Source: Pseudomonadota bacterium
Lineage (GTDB): Bacteria; Pseudomonadota; Gammaproteobacteria; Steroidobacterales; Steroidobacteraceae
Direction: 5' to 3'
Assembly (NCBI GenBank): GCA_021826035.1
Contig: JAKBBE010000062.1
Span: 1-14,323 of the forward strand
DNA: 14,323 nucleotides
Numbering within the stretch: position 1 is the stretch's first letter; each line of letters opens with the position of its first letter. Under the pieces are notes generated by a model, which made no database searches, was not told the DNA's origin, and saw only the letters and a program-made list of their open reading frames with translations. Below, in pieces: positions 1 through 8,368 of the stretch. The position numbers and the translations under genes were made by a program.

Positions 1-1147
1 CAAGATCGTTCGGCGGGTGTTCGATCACTTTCTGGCCGTCTTTGAGACCTGAAAGGACCTCAACCGCTTCGTCGTTGCTGTGCCCGATGCGAACACGCTG
101 AGTTCGTGCTCGTCCGCTGTCGATTACGAATGCGCACCAATCTTCACCGCAGCGGAACATCGCGGACAGCGGTGCCTGAAGCACGTGTGGCGAACTCCAG
201 GTGATGATGCGTGCGATGACACGGTATCCATCTCCCAGTGTGCCCGGCGGGTCAACGAAGTCCAGAATGACATTGGTCCGTTTTTCCTCGACCCCGAGTG
301 CCGAGACTTTGGTGAAGGCATACGGCTCGACCAACCGCACGCGGGCCCGCAGCGGGTGAGTGCCGCCCCAACCCAGCAATAGTGCGGGCATCCCGGGCGA
401 GACTCGCACCGCCTGCGAGGAGAGCATTTCCATCACAACCTCGAGGTGCGCCAGATCCCCGATGGTCAGGATCGGAGTTCCGGGCGGAATCACCCGTTCG
501 CTGGGCTCCACGACCCGCAGGACTCGGCCTGCAGCCGGAGCATGGATCGTCACGAGGGTCGCATTCCCGGCAGGCGCTTCCGGTATCGCGGCAAGGGCCG
601 CTCGGGCCCCGCGTAATTCGGCTGCAGCGGATGTGGCGCGATTTCGTGCGGCCGTGACCTCCATGTCGAGGGTCACCACGGCAGTGTGCGCTTGGTCAAG
701 CGCCCGTATGGAGGCAAGTCCCTGGGCCACGAGCGCCCGCAGGCGGGCGTCCTCCCGACGGGCGTGTGCCAAATCCTCTAACGCGTGCTCCAGCTGTGCA
801 CGCGCGCCGCGCTCTGCCGCTGCGGCGGCCGCTTCGCGGGAGATGGCCTCTTCGTGTTCCCGCGTGCTGAGTGGTACGGGGGCAAGCGTTGCAATGGGCT
901 GTCCCTTCGCAACGGTGTCTCCATCGCGGAGCAGTACGCGCAGGAGGCGCCCCGCAACCGGCGCGGCTACCACGTACCGATCGTGTGAACGCGTTTCCGC
1001 CTGGTCCTCCTCCGAAACCTGCAGCGGCGCGAAATGCACGGTTCCGACTTCGACCGCGACCGGTCGTGGCCGCAGCGCAACCACCGATAGCGCGACGGTC
1101 GCCGCGACCGCGACCGCAATCAACACCGTCCCGCGCGTGATCCTCAA
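1..1147 (-). CDS. HlyD-family periplasmic adaptor of an ABC exporter (3' end outside window)
   Basis: Membrane fusion protein that should link the neighbouring inner-membrane ABC permease to an outer-membrane channel. 382 codons are visible and the reading frame is open to the window edge. I see an N-terminal signal-anchor helix (about residues 8-25), a first lipoyl half-motif (about 58-90, AAPVAGRLL...GDTVAKGQ), an Ala/Arg/Glu-rich coiled-coil hairpin (about 97-188), the second lipoyl half (about 199-240, IHAPAAGRVLRV) and a beta-barrel/membrane-proximal part ending near VLSGLKDGQKVIEHP, so probably only a few residues are missing. The start is TTG at 1147: it lies 3 nt after the permease stop, has GGGAG 6 nt upstream and is followed at once by the anchor helix; no ATG suits. 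Cys333 and Cys338 are the only cysteines. The family is clear; the exported substrate is unknown. Confidence 0.88.
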   Translation of the reverse strand, partial: MRITRGTVLIAVAVAATVALSVVALRPRPVAVEVGTVHFAPLQVSEEDQAETRSHDRYVVAAPVAGRLLRVLLRDGDTVAKGQPIATLAPVPLSTREHEEAISREAAAAAAERGARAQLEHALEDLAHARREDARLRALVAQGLASIRALDQAHTAVVTLDMEVTAARNRATSAAAELRGARAALAAIPEAPAGNATLVTIHAPAAGRVLRVVEPSERVIPPGTPILTIGDLAHLEVVMEMLSSQAVRVSPGMPALLLGWGGTHPLRARVRLVEPYAFTKVSALGVEEKRTNVILDFVDPPGTLGDGYRVIARIITWSSPHVLQAPLSAMFRCGEDWCAFVIDSGRARTQRVRIGHSNDEAVEVLSGLKDGQKVIEHPPNDL

Positions 1148-1150
1148 TGG

Positions 1151-3523
1151 TTACTCCCGGGACTTCAGCACGGCGATCAGGTCGAGCCGGGCGATCCGAC
1201 CCGCGACGACAAGTCCAGCGAGCGCAGCAGACCCGATCGTCACGAGGGAAGCAAATCCAAACGTTCCGCTCGTCAAGGTGAATGGAAGGCGAAACAGATC
1301 CCGGTCGAATGCTGGAACGAGCAGCCTGCAGATGATTGCGCCGAGCGCACAGCCGGCGGGAATCGCCGCGAGTGTGAGCAGCGATTGCTCGCCAAGAAGG
1401 AGTCGAGCGACCTCCACCCGGGTAAAACCCAAGACGCGCAGGCTGGCCAGTTCGTTGCCCCGCTCTGAGAGCGCGATGCGAACACTGTTGTACACGACTC
1501 CGGCGACGAGAACGATGCCGAATCCGGTCATGACGATCGTCATGAGAATGAAGCTACGATTCATGATATCGCGTATCGCATCTAGAGTCGCGGATCGAAT
1601 CGACACGGCCGAGACTGCCGGCGTGCGCTTGAGCGAGGCGAATAGAGCCGCCTCACGGCTTTTGTCGACCTGAAGGACTGCGCCGGAAATCGGTGCATCC
1701 TCACCGAGCAGGCCCGCGAGTGCATCAGCGTCCATGTATCCGCTCATGCCGATCGGCTCGTCCGACAGCCGGCTTACGATGGCGGTGAATTCTCGTCGGC
1801 GGCCATCGAGCTGCTCTACGGTGACATGGCTGCCTTCGTGGACGGACAGAATTCGTGCAAGCCTTCGGGTCAGCACGACGCCCCGTGCCGGCACGCCGAT
1901 CCGATGGCCGTGAGAGTCGATCATCTGTCGCAACGTCGCCGTGGGGAAAAGCGCGAGAATAAACGCCCGTTTCTCTCGATGGCCCGCGCGAATGAGCGCC
2001 GGCATGGCCCGAAAGGGCTCGACACGCAGTACTCCCGGCAGGTCCCGCAGGCTGGTGAGTACTCGGTGCGAGCGTGTTTCATTAAACGTTACCGTGACAT
2101 CCTGGCGCTCGGCTGCGTTGAAATGCATCGCCATCAGCGAATTTACTGATTCGAACATGAAGCGGCCGACCACCACGGTCGCCACGGCAGCTGCAATCCC
2201 CAGCGCGGAAAGCAGGGCGCGCCAAGGTCGCCGGGAGAGGTTTCTTAGAATTGCCTTGGTCACTGGATCCAGCCGGGCGAGGAGCCCGATCCGGTCGAAT
2301 ATCCCTGCTCTGAAGCTTTGCGGCGGTTCTGGGCGCATGGCCTCGGCGGGCGGGAGGCGGACGACGCGCCGCACGGAGGTCAGCGATCCGCCGACGGCAC
2401 CGATGAGAGAGATGGCAGCGGCAAGGAGCACGACATAGGAGGTGATGTGGTAGTTCAAAATGGGAAAATGAAAGTACTGCCGATAGACCCGTACCAGTTC
2501 TGCACCGAAATAGCCCCCCAGTGCGAGGCCCGCCATCAGGCCGAGGCCGGCGATGATCAGGGCGAATTCAAAGTAGTGCAGACCAATTCGCGCATCCGAG
2601 TAGCCGAATGCCTTCAGCAATGCAATCTGGCTGCGCTGAATCGTGATGAGCCGGCCGAGCAATGTATAAACGAGGAATACTGCGACGGCGATGAAAATCG
2701 CGGGAATGTACGTTGCGTTCAGTTCGATCTCGCCAAGTTCGTCGGTGAGGAATCGGTTCGAGGGCTGATCGGCCCGGTCGTACGCCCGAAACCCTCCATA
2801 GGGTGCAAGCAGCCGGTCGACTGCGTCGATGACGTCCCTGGAGGAGGCTCCCCGTCCCAACGATAGCGCCACGTCATTGAACGCGCCCTTCATGTTAAAT
2901 GCCATGGCGAGACCCTCGCCGTTCATCCACAGCACACCAAAGCGTCTATTGTCCGGAACAACCATCCCTGGGCCGACTTCATAGACGTATTCGGGCGAGA
3001 GGGCGATGCCGACGATCCGCAGTTCCCTCCATCGGCCATTTAAGATCGCACCAACGCGACTTCCCAGCGTGAGGGCGTTGGCGTTCGCAAAAGTCTCGCT
3101 TGCCACGATTTCGTCGTCACTTCGGTCGGAGGGATATCGTCCCGCCGTCAGCCGTAGACGGTTGAGATGGCTGCCGCCTGCCGCTCCGCTTGGCAACGAG
3201 ATGAGCCGTCCGGATGCCGGCTCCTCGAGTCCCGGGACACTGAGAGTCACGTCTTCGGCAATTCGAGTCTGCGCCGCGGAAACCCCGGGGATCATGCGCA
3301 GGTTCGTGGCGAGAGAGTCCGGTGCGCGCTTGAGCGTGGCGAAGACATCGGCGAACCGATATCTCGAGTAATAATCAGCTCTCGCCAGCGTCAATGATTC
3401 GTAAGTGCTCACCATCGTAACGAATGCCCCGATTCCGACGGCGAGAACAAGAGCGGTCGCCATCACCTGGCCGCGCAAGTGCCACAGGTCTCGGAGAAGT
3501 GCACGGTGCAGGCGGCTTACCAA
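1151..3523 (-). CDS. ABC transporter permease with two FtsX/MacB-type domains
   Basis: Inner-membrane permease of a MacB/LolCDE-type (type VII) ABC system, 790 residues. Visible membrane segments lie at about 21-41, 273-293, 319-340, 361-382, 435-453, 657-678, 711-733 and 757-778. This gives two units of four helices, each with a large periplasmic domain after its first helix (about 42-270 and 456-655). Both units carry the cytoplasmic coupling segment typical of FtsX domains ([12 protein letters not shown] at 297-308, [14 protein letters not shown] at 687-700). The start is TTG at 3523, overlapping the ATPase stop by 7 nt. The N-terminal segment from this TTG ([15 protein letters not shown] before the first helix) looks like genuine permease sequence, which argues against the later in-frame GTG/ATG. 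The order ATPase-permease-adaptor indicates a tripartite exporter. An unlinked TolC-like protein would be needed. Substrate unknown. Confidence 0.92.
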   Translation of the reverse strand: MVSRLHRALLRDLWHLRGQVMATALVLAVGIGAFVTMVSTYESLTLARADYYSRYRFADVFATLKRAPDSLATNLRMIPGVSAAQTRIAEDVTLSVPGLEEPASGRLISLPSGAAGGSHLNRLRLTAGRYPSDRSDDEIVASETFANANALTLGSRVGAILNGRWRELRIVGIALSPEYVYEVGPGMVVPDNRRFGVLWMNGEGLAMAFNMKGAFNDVALSLGRGASSRDVIDAVDRLLAPYGGFRAYDRADQPSNRFLTDELGEIELNATYIPAIFIAVAVFLVYTLLGRLITIQRSQIALLKAFGYSDARIGLHYFEFALIIAGLGLMAGLALGGYFGAELVRVYRQYFHFPILNYHITSYVVLLAAAISLIGAVGGSLTSVRRVVRLPPAEAMRPEPPQSFRAGIFDRIGLLARLDPVTKAILRNLSRRPWRALLSALGIAAAVATVVVGRFMFESVNSLMAMHFNAAERQDVTVTFNETRSHRVLTSLRDLPGVLRVEPFRAMPALIRAGHREKRAFILALFPTATLRQMIDSHGHRIGVPARGVVLTRRLARILSVHEGSHVTVEQLDGRRREFTAIVSRLSDEPIGMSGYMDADALAGLLGEDAPISGAVLQVDKSREAALFASLKRTPAVSAVSIRSATLDAIRDIMNRSFILMTIVMTGFGIVLVAGVVYNSVRIALSERGNELASLRVLGFTRVEVARLLLGEQSLLTLAAIPAGCALGAIICRLLVPAFDRDLFRLPFTLTSGTFGFASLVTIGSAALAGLVVAGRIARLDLIAVLKSRE
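1154..1158 (-). promoter_or_regulatory. Ribosome binding site deciding the TTG start of the adaptor gene
   Basis: GGGAG on the minus strand lies 6 nt before the TTG at 1147 and overlaps the last codons of the permease gene. It supports a TTG start and translational coupling of the two genes. Confidence 0.6.
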
Positions 3524-4239
3524 GCAATCGTCTCTGCGGAAGCCCGAGCCGGGTTGAGGTGAGTTTCCGCGATGCTGCCGCTGCTCAGGCGAACGACGCG
3601 GCTCGCCATGGCGGCAATGGCGACATTGTGGGTGATGACGACGACTAGAGTCCCGAGGTCTCGATTGGCCTGCTCGAGAACCTGAAGGACTCGCTTGCCG
3701 GTGGGGTAGTCGAGCGAGCCGGTGGGCTCATCGCAGAAGAGGACGTCCGGTCGCTTCACCAGCGCGCGCGCAACCGCCACACGTTGCTGCTCACCGCCCG
3801 ATAGCTGAGCCGGGAAGTGGTGCAGACGGTCGCCGAGCCCAACACTCGCAAGGACCTCGCGCGGCGACAGCGGGTTTTGCGAAATCTCAGCAACGAGCTC
3901 CACGTTTTCGAGCGCGGTGAGGCTCGGTAAGAGGTTGAAGAATTGAAAGACGAATCCCACATGCTCGCGTCGATAGAGGGTCAGAGCACGATCATCGGCT
4001 TGGGAGAGAATGTGGTCGCGGTAGCGAACTTCACCGACCGTCGGCGTATCCAGCCCGCCAAGGATGTTGAGGAGAGTGGATTTCCCGCTGCCCGAGGCGC
4101 CCAGGATGACGACAAGCTCACCGTCGTGCAGATCAAGATCGATACCGCGTAGCGCGTGCAGCTCGACTTCCCCGAGACGGTAGGTCTTGCTCACGCCCCT
4201 GGCACACATTATGGGCGCGGAATTGCGTGAGGTGCTCAT
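3517..4239 (-). CDS. ABC transporter ATP-binding protein (LolD/MacB-type)
   Basis: Cytoplasmic ATPase that should power the permease encoded directly downstream; 240 residues, normal for the LolD/MacB/DevA group. All nucleotide-binding motifs are intact: Walker [10 protein letters not shown] (47-55), Q-loop Gln99 in [18 protein letters not shown], signature LSGGEQQR (146-153), Walker B VLFCDE (166-171), D-loop SLD (175-177) and switch His204 in ITHN. ATG at 4239 is used; a GGAGAG lies rather far upstream (about 14 nt), so the ribosome site is weak. A second in-frame ATG at residue 11 would leave the core intact but has no better ribosome site. The stop overlaps the permease TTG start, so these are co-transcribed and probably translationally coupled. 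Family assignment is firm; cargo is not. Confidence 0.95.
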   Translation of the reverse strand: MSTSRNSAPIMCARGVSKTYRLGEVELHALRGIDLDLHDGELVVILGASGSGKSTLLNILGGLDTPTVGEVRYRDHILSQADDRALTLYRREHVGFVFQFFNLLPSLTALENVELVAEISQNPLSPREVLASVGLGDRLHHFPAQLSGGEQQRVAVARALVKRPDVLFCDEPTGSLDYPTGKRVLQVLEQANRDLGTLVVVITHNVAIAAMASRVVRLSSGSIAETHLNPARASAETIAW

Positions 4240-4307
4240 TGCCCGCAGGACTCTCCGCCATGCACCATGCGCGCCGCGGCTCGTGGCCGCGCAGCCCTTG
4301 ATCCGGG

Positions 4308-4340
4308 GGCCTATGGCCGAGCAAATTTGCCTGGGCCCAG
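4308..4340. repeat. Cluster of three short palindromes upstream of the ABC operon
   Basis: GGCCTATGGCC (4308-4318), GCAAATTTGC (4321-4330) and CTGGGCCCAG (4331-4340) follow one another within 33 nt; the last two abut exactly. They lie 69-101 nt upstream of the ATPase start. They could be operator half-sites or leader RNA structure; the sequence alone does not decide. Confidence 0.45.
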
Positions 4341-4571
4341 TGCCGGTCTCGATCCGTAGATTCCCCTATAGGTTGGTGTGGTCCGTTCAGGAGTGAGCTC
4401 GTTTCGCCAGCCGCGAAGGTAATCCGGTGCGGACGGGGCGTGCAATGGCGAGTCGAGGTCGCGCGGGGGCGCGTACTGCCCGGCAACGCGATTGGCTCTG
4501 GCGAAGTGGAGAAGGCGCTGGGCAGCATCGCTCGGGGCGAGCCATGCGGGCTGCGACGCATGTTGTCGAGA

Positions 4572-4577
4572 ATTATA
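4572..4577 (-). promoter_or_regulatory. Possible -10 element (TATAAT) for the ABC operon
   Basis: A perfect TATAAT reads on the minus strand inside the single AT-rich patch of the interval. No good -35 hexamer stands 16-18 nt upstream, so it would need an activator or another form of recognition. The assignment rests on base composition and consensus only. Confidence 0.35.
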
Positions 4578-4756
4578 GTATAAGAATCCGCTAGATAGGC
4601 GACTTTATTTATTCACTTTGCGAGCAATGGGGCGCGCCGCGCGATGACCCAGGGCGTCCCGGGCGGCTGCGCGGCCCCGGCAACGGCCTGGCGGATATCC
4701 GCACCATGCGCGGGCCGATCAACGGTCCCCTTGGTGCAGGCGGTGCGGCAGCGGCC

Positions 4757-6148
4757 TCAGGCGATCGGTTCGCAGCATTCGGTCACGGAGGTGTTGGGCG
4801 GCTGTCTGTCGCGGCGCATGAAGAAGTAATACAGAGCGCCCGGCACCAGCAGTCCCGGAATCCAGGATAAATCCGTGCCGACCAACCGGGCGATCGGCCC
4901 CTTGTAGAAAGACAGACTCATGAACGGAACCTGCAGAAGCAGCGAAAACACGTATACGCCGACGGTCATCCAGTTAATGCGGCCGTAGATGCCGTGCTCA
5001 TTGAAGATGTCAGCGACGCTGTACTTCCCCTTGCGCACCAGATAGTAGTCCGTGAGGTTGATGGAGCTCCATGGCACCAGCACGTAAATCTGCCCGATCA
5101 GGATGTCGCTGAAGTACTCGAAGAACTGGTACTGCGTCGCGATCGCGATTGCCGTGGCGAGCACCACCACAACAAACATGATGAGGAACTTCTCGGTCAA
5201 CCGCACCCGCATCATCCTGCGCCACCCGGAAAAGACCACAACGAGCGACATGAACGCACTGTAGACGTTCAGGACGTTGATCAGCAGCACGCCCAGGATG
5301 ACGATGGTGTACACCACGGCACGCCCGCCCCCGAACAATCGAGCTATGCTTTCGGCGGGATTCAGCGCGATAAGCTGGGCTCCACCGGTCATTACGGCCG
5401 CGAGTAGCGCACCGAGCAACATGATCAGCAGCGATCCGGCGAGGCCGCCGGCATATGTGAACAGAAACGTACGCTGCGTGCGGATGTCATGCGGCAGATA
5501 GCGCGAATAGTCCGCGACGTACGGTCCATAGCCAATGGCGTAGGAGGCGGACTGCGAGATGACGAGCAGGAACGGTGCCATCCGGAACGTTCCACTCGCC
5601 GACCACGCGTTGGCAGGCATGGTCAGACCCAGAACGCGTATTGCGGCAACCAGGAATAGAGCGCCGGACGCAAGCGTCAGCACCGCGCCCAGGCGGTGAA
5701 TCAGCTCATAGCCGATAAACGCAACCACCAGCGATGTGATGCCGAATGCGATGAGTGCGCCGTCGTCGCTCACCGGAACGACCGACTTGATCGCATCGCG
5801 CATGACGACGCCATTCGCAGCCGTGAACAAGACATAGGTCGTGACGACTGCCAGAAGAGGCAGTGCCGCGCCGAGCACGCCGAATTGAGCGCGACTCTGG
5901 ATCATTTGAGGAATCCCGAGATGCGGGCCCTGTGCGGAGTGCGCCGCCATGAATACGGTTCCGACCACATTGCCGATGGCCAACGCGACGAATGTCCAAA
6001 ACAGGTTGAGCCCGGCAACGATGCCGAGCGTACCGACCACGAGGGTGGTCACCTGAAGATTCGCACTGAACCAGATGCTGAACAGCCGTCGTGGCGAGCC
6101 GTACCGCTCATGGTGCGGAATGAATTCTATGCAACGTTGCTCAATCAT
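4757..6148 (-). CDS. NCS1-family nucleobase:cation symporter (cytosine/purine permease-like)
   Basis: Inner-membrane secondary transporter, 463 residues, the usual length for this family, whose known members carry cytosine, purines, allantoin, hydantoins or thiamine with H+ or Na+. Family marks are visible: FSIWFSANLQVTTLVVGTLG (23-42), SAQGPHLGIPQMIQSRAQFG (71-90), GYGPYVADYSRYLP (206-219) and the C-terminal PWSSINLTDYYLVRKGKYSV region (359-378), with about 12 hydrophobic helices. ATG at 6148 has only a poor ribosome site. The gene follows the amidase gene on the same strand after 106 nt, so the two are probably co-transcribed, suggesting that the permease imports the amidase substrate or a related compound. 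The substrate cannot be read from sequence: the neighbours point to an amide or ring-amide compound rather than plain cytosine. Confidence 0.9.
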   Translation of the reverse strand: MIEQRCIEFIPHHERYGSPRRLFSIWFSANLQVTTLVVGTLGIVAGLNLFWTFVALAIGNVVGTVFMAAHSAQGPHLGIPQMIQSRAQFGVLGAALPLLAVVTTYVLFTAANGVVMRDAIKSVVPVSDDGALIAFGITSLVVAFIGYELIHRLGAVLTLASGALFLVAAIRVLGLTMPANAWSASGTFRMAPFLLVISQSASYAIGYGPYVADYSRYLPHDIRTQRTFLFTYAGGLAGSLLIMLLGALLAAVMTGGAQLIALNPAESIARLFGGGRAVVYTIVILGVLLINVLNVYSAFMSLVVVFSGWRRMMRVRLTEKFLIMFVVVVLATAIAIATQYQFFEYFSDILIGQIYVLVPWSSINLTDYYLVRKGKYSVADIFNEHGIYGRINWMTVGVYVFSLLLQVPFMSLSFYKGPIARLVGTDLSWIPGLLVPGALYYFFMRRDRQPPNTSVTECCEPIA

Positions 6149-6254
6149 GTTTGTTCGCTAGTCAGTGCGCCGAGTTGTCATGGATCGGGTTGTTCGCGGC
6201 CCCGTCGCTTGGCATTCGGGGCTCACTCCCGGTGCGGCGGACGCAGAGGCGCAT

Positions 6255-7898
6255 CTAACATGGCTCCGTAACGCGGCCGGTCGCGCCGTATTGCCGCCCG
6301 AGTGCATCCTTTGGCGGTGGCAGTCGGCCGAGTTCGGCCTCGAGCGCCAAGCCCAGCGAGAGCAGGTGTGCATCACAGCCCGCAGGTCCATCGAATTCCA
6401 GCGCGACGGGCAACCCGTCCCGGGTCAAGCCAGCGGGCAGAACCAGTCCGGGCAGACCTGCGGTACTGCCCGGGGCGATGTTGCGGCTGATCGCGACGTC
6501 GAATGGAAGGGATTCGCCATCCACTTGGACGTGCAGGTTTTCCTCCTGGGCGGGGCTTTGAAGCAACGGGGCAGGGAGAATGCACGCTGGAAAAACAATT
6601 GCGGAAACCCCGCTGCGTCTGAAGTAGTCGCGGTACATCGTGCGCAAGGCGGGTAGATGCACGGCCAGGATCTGCTGATATTCGTGGTCTGGTACGAAGT
6701 TCCGACCCCCGAGGTGCATCATCGACTCACCGATGCGGCGCATGGCGGGACTCGAGCGCGCGATGAGTTCCTCGAAAGTCAGCCCAACGTGGTACCGGTG
6801 CAGATAATCGGTCATGGTGGGCCGGAAATCATGGAATTGCACCTGGCGGGTGGTGAGCTCTATGAGTCGTTGTAGGTCCGGCAACTCACCCTCAATCAGC
6901 TCGGCGCCCGCGCGGCGTAATCCATCGAGGGCACATTCGGCAATACGCGCGACCTCGGGGTCGAGCGCTTTCCAAAAGTAGTGACGAATGATGCCGAGGC
7001 GAATTCCCCGCAACGAAGGTGCCACGGCGGCCGGGCCGCTGCCCGTGACCACAGCGCTACCCGTGACCACAGTGTCGAACAGAAGCAGATCCTCCACCGA
7101 GCGCGCATGCGGTCCGAGTTGATCGAACACCGTGGTGGTTGGCGCGGTGGCGTCATTCGGATAGCGGCCGGTACTCGGACGAAAGCCGGCAGTGCCGCAG
7201 AGCGCAGCTGGAACGCGGATCGATCCCTCGGTGTCCTCAGCAACGCCAAGCGGCGTCATACGGAAGGCCACGCTGGCCGCTGACCCGCCACTGCTGCCGC
7301 CGGCGATTCGCGTCGGATCGTAGGGATTGCGTACCGCACCATAGGCAGCATTGTTACTGGTATACCCCCAGGACAGCTCATGCATGTTGGTCTTGCCGAG
7401 CACGACTGCGCCTTGGTCCAGAAGAATGCGTACCAGCGGCGCATCTTCCGCTGCCTGAAAGTGTCGCAGTGCGGGGGATCCGGCGGTGGTCGGTAACTGG
7501 CGGGTGTTGACGCTGTCCTTTACGGAAATCGGCAGACCGTGCAGCCGTCCGAGTCGCGCGCCGCTGCGCCGTCGTAAATCGCATTCACGGGCGGCCTCGA
7601 GCACGAGTTCGGCCCGCAGAGTGATGAATGCATTGAGAGAGCCCCCAGTCTCGCATTGTCGCAGAAGCGCTTGCGCGTAGCTTTCCGCCGTGACCTCGCC
7701 GCCAACGAGCGCGCGAATGGCTTCGGCGGCGGTGAGCGCCACCAGCCCGTCGCTTCGCGGGGACGCCCCGGCAGGCTGCCCCACACTCTGGGATGCCGGC
7801 GGGGCAATGGACTGAGAAGCCGCGCGAGTCGGTCGCAAGACGCGTTGGTGCGCCGATGAGCTGTCGTCTCCCGACGGCGGATCAGTGTGATCGACCAC
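6255..7898 (-). CDS. Amidase-signature family hydrolase
   Basis: Probably a cytoplasmic amidohydrolase of the GatA/mandelamide hydrolase/peptide amidase superfamily, releasing ammonia or an amine from a carboxamide; 547 residues. The Ser-cisSer-Lys triad is present: Lys127 in LPISVKDS, cis-Ser202 in GGSSGGSAA, nucleophile Ser226 in EDTEGSIRVPAALCG. The usual DTGGS reads DTEGS here, placing Glu224 in the oxyanion-hole loop. The start is GTG at 7898, with GGAGG 5 nt upstream. This gives a Ser/Pro/Ala-rich N-terminal tail of about 50 residues without a signal peptide before the domain begins near residue 52. A later in-frame GTG at residue 53 is possible but lacks a comparable ribosome site. An 18-bp in-frame duplication lies at residues 277-288. 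The NCS1 permease gene follows downstream. Substrate unknown. Confidence 0.9.
   Translation of the reverse strand: MVDHTDPPSGDDSSSAHQRVLRPTRAASQSIAPPASQSVGQPAGASPRSDGLVALTAAEAIRALVGGEVTAESYAQALLRQCETGGSLNAFITLRAELVLEAARECDLRRRSGARLGRLHGLPISVKDSVNTRQLPTTAGSPALRHFQAAEDAPLVRILLDQGAVVLGKTNMHELSWGYTSNNAAYGAVRNPYDPTRIAGGSSGGSAASVAFRMTPLGVAEDTEGSIRVPAALCGTAGFRPSTGRYPNDATAPTTTVFDQLGPHARSVEDLLLFDTVVTGSAVVTGSGPAAVAPSLRGIRLGIIRHYFWKALDPEVARIAECALDGLRRAGAELIEGELPDLQRLIELTTRQVQFHDFRPTMTDYLHRYHVGLTFEELIARSSPAMRRIGESMMHLGGRNFVPDHEYQQILAVHLPALRTMYRDYFRRSGVSAIVFPACILPAPLLQSPAQEENLHVQVDGESLPFDVAISRNIAPGSTAGLPGLVLPAGLTRDGLPVALEFDGPAGCDAHLLSLGLALEAELGRLPPPKDALGRQYGATGRVTEPC
7037..7072. repeat. 18-bp tandem duplication inside the amidase gene
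   Basis: Two abutting 18-bp units (7037-7054 and 7055-7072) differ at one base (17/18 identical). They are in frame and encode VVTGS twice (VVTGSAVVTGSG, residues 277-288) in the linker after the core signature region. The length keeps the frame, so the gene is not broken. Confidence 0.85.
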
Positions 7899-8368
7899 AG
7901 GGGCCTCCGGCGCGGTGGGATTGATGCGGGGCGTGCGTTGTCACGGCAACGGGAACTGGCGGGATTACGCCGGCATTGCGCCAACCCGAAAGCCTCGACG
8001 GGGCAGGCGGTGCCCGGGGAGTCGGAACGGGTTCCCTTGGCGCTGTCTCTGCGGTGCTGGGAAGATTAGCGCTGTCTCGTTGCGCGGCGCGCGGGCGCAA
8101 GCGGTTGACTGGCGGTTGCTTGCGGTGATCCTGTTCGTTCAATGTCATTCAGTGGCTCGAGCGATCCGTCGCCGCCCGGCCCATGCCCCCATCGGTCAGT
8201 CATGCCGACTTACGCGTGCCAGAGAATGTCCGATGCGTCGGCTCTCTGTCGCGACCGTATCGTGTGCTCAGTGAGTCTAGCAATGAGAGGCTGGATGGTA
8301 ATCCGATGCGAGCCGGCTGGTAAATAAACTTTCCAAGCCACGGATCCCCGGCTGAACGGCGAGGAGCT
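7899..8368. other. Non-coding interval between the amidase and regulator genes
   Basis: 470 nt with no convincing gene on either strand; the open frames here are Arg/Pro/Ala-rich and have no recognisable domain. It should hold the minus-strand promoter of the amidase-NCS1 pair. The best candidate is weak: TTGCTA (8278-8283) followed after 17-18 nt by ATACGG/TACGGT. The spacer contains CTCA-G-TGAG (8267-8275), which resembles the palindrome in front of the dehydrogenase gene. No terminator with a T-run was found after the regulator gene, so read-through from the regulator promoter is also possible. Confidence 0.5.
7904..7908 (-). promoter_or_regulatory. Ribosome binding site deciding the GTG start of the amidase gene
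   Basis: GGAGG on the minus strand stands 5 nt before GTG at 7898. It is a strong match and the main reason for accepting the long N-terminal tail of the amidase. Confidence 0.6.

Larger units (their letters stand above)
4240..4756. other. Non-coding interval upstream of the ABC export operon
   Basis: 517 nt between the NCS1 permease stop and the ATPase start. No convincing protein is encoded on either strand. The only AT-rich patch (about 4570-4620) contains a minus-strand TATAAT. If that is the promoter, the ATPase mRNA has a leader of about 320 nt. Within the leader are a CGCGGC/GCCGCG hairpin with a 5-nt loop (4275-4291) and three consecutive short palindromes (4308-4340). Between the patch and the NCS1 stop is a 12-bp palindrome (4691-4702) but no clear terminator with a T-run. 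Confidence 0.6.

Noticed and set aside
360..1673. Plus-strand open frame of 437 codons
   Set aside because: Ser/Arg/Ala/Thr-rich with no domain, antisense to the adaptor and the permease end, whose reading frames have clear family motifs. It is a GC-rich shadow frame.
4133..4561. Minus-strand frame of 142 codons just downstream of the TATAAT patch
   Set aside because: Pro/Arg/His-rich, overlaps the ATPase gene in another frame and resembles no protein family. The TATAAT and ATG proximity looks accidental.
4691..4702. 12-bp palindrome GCGGATATCCGC downstream of the NCS1 gene as a terminator
   Set aside because: No loop and no T-run, and a single 12-bp palindrome in GC-rich DNA is weak evidence.
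7915..8274. Plus-strand 119-codon frame in the interval between amidase and regulator
   Set aside because: Arg/Cys/Gly-rich without domain or ribosome site; overlapping frames on the other strand are equally unconvincing.
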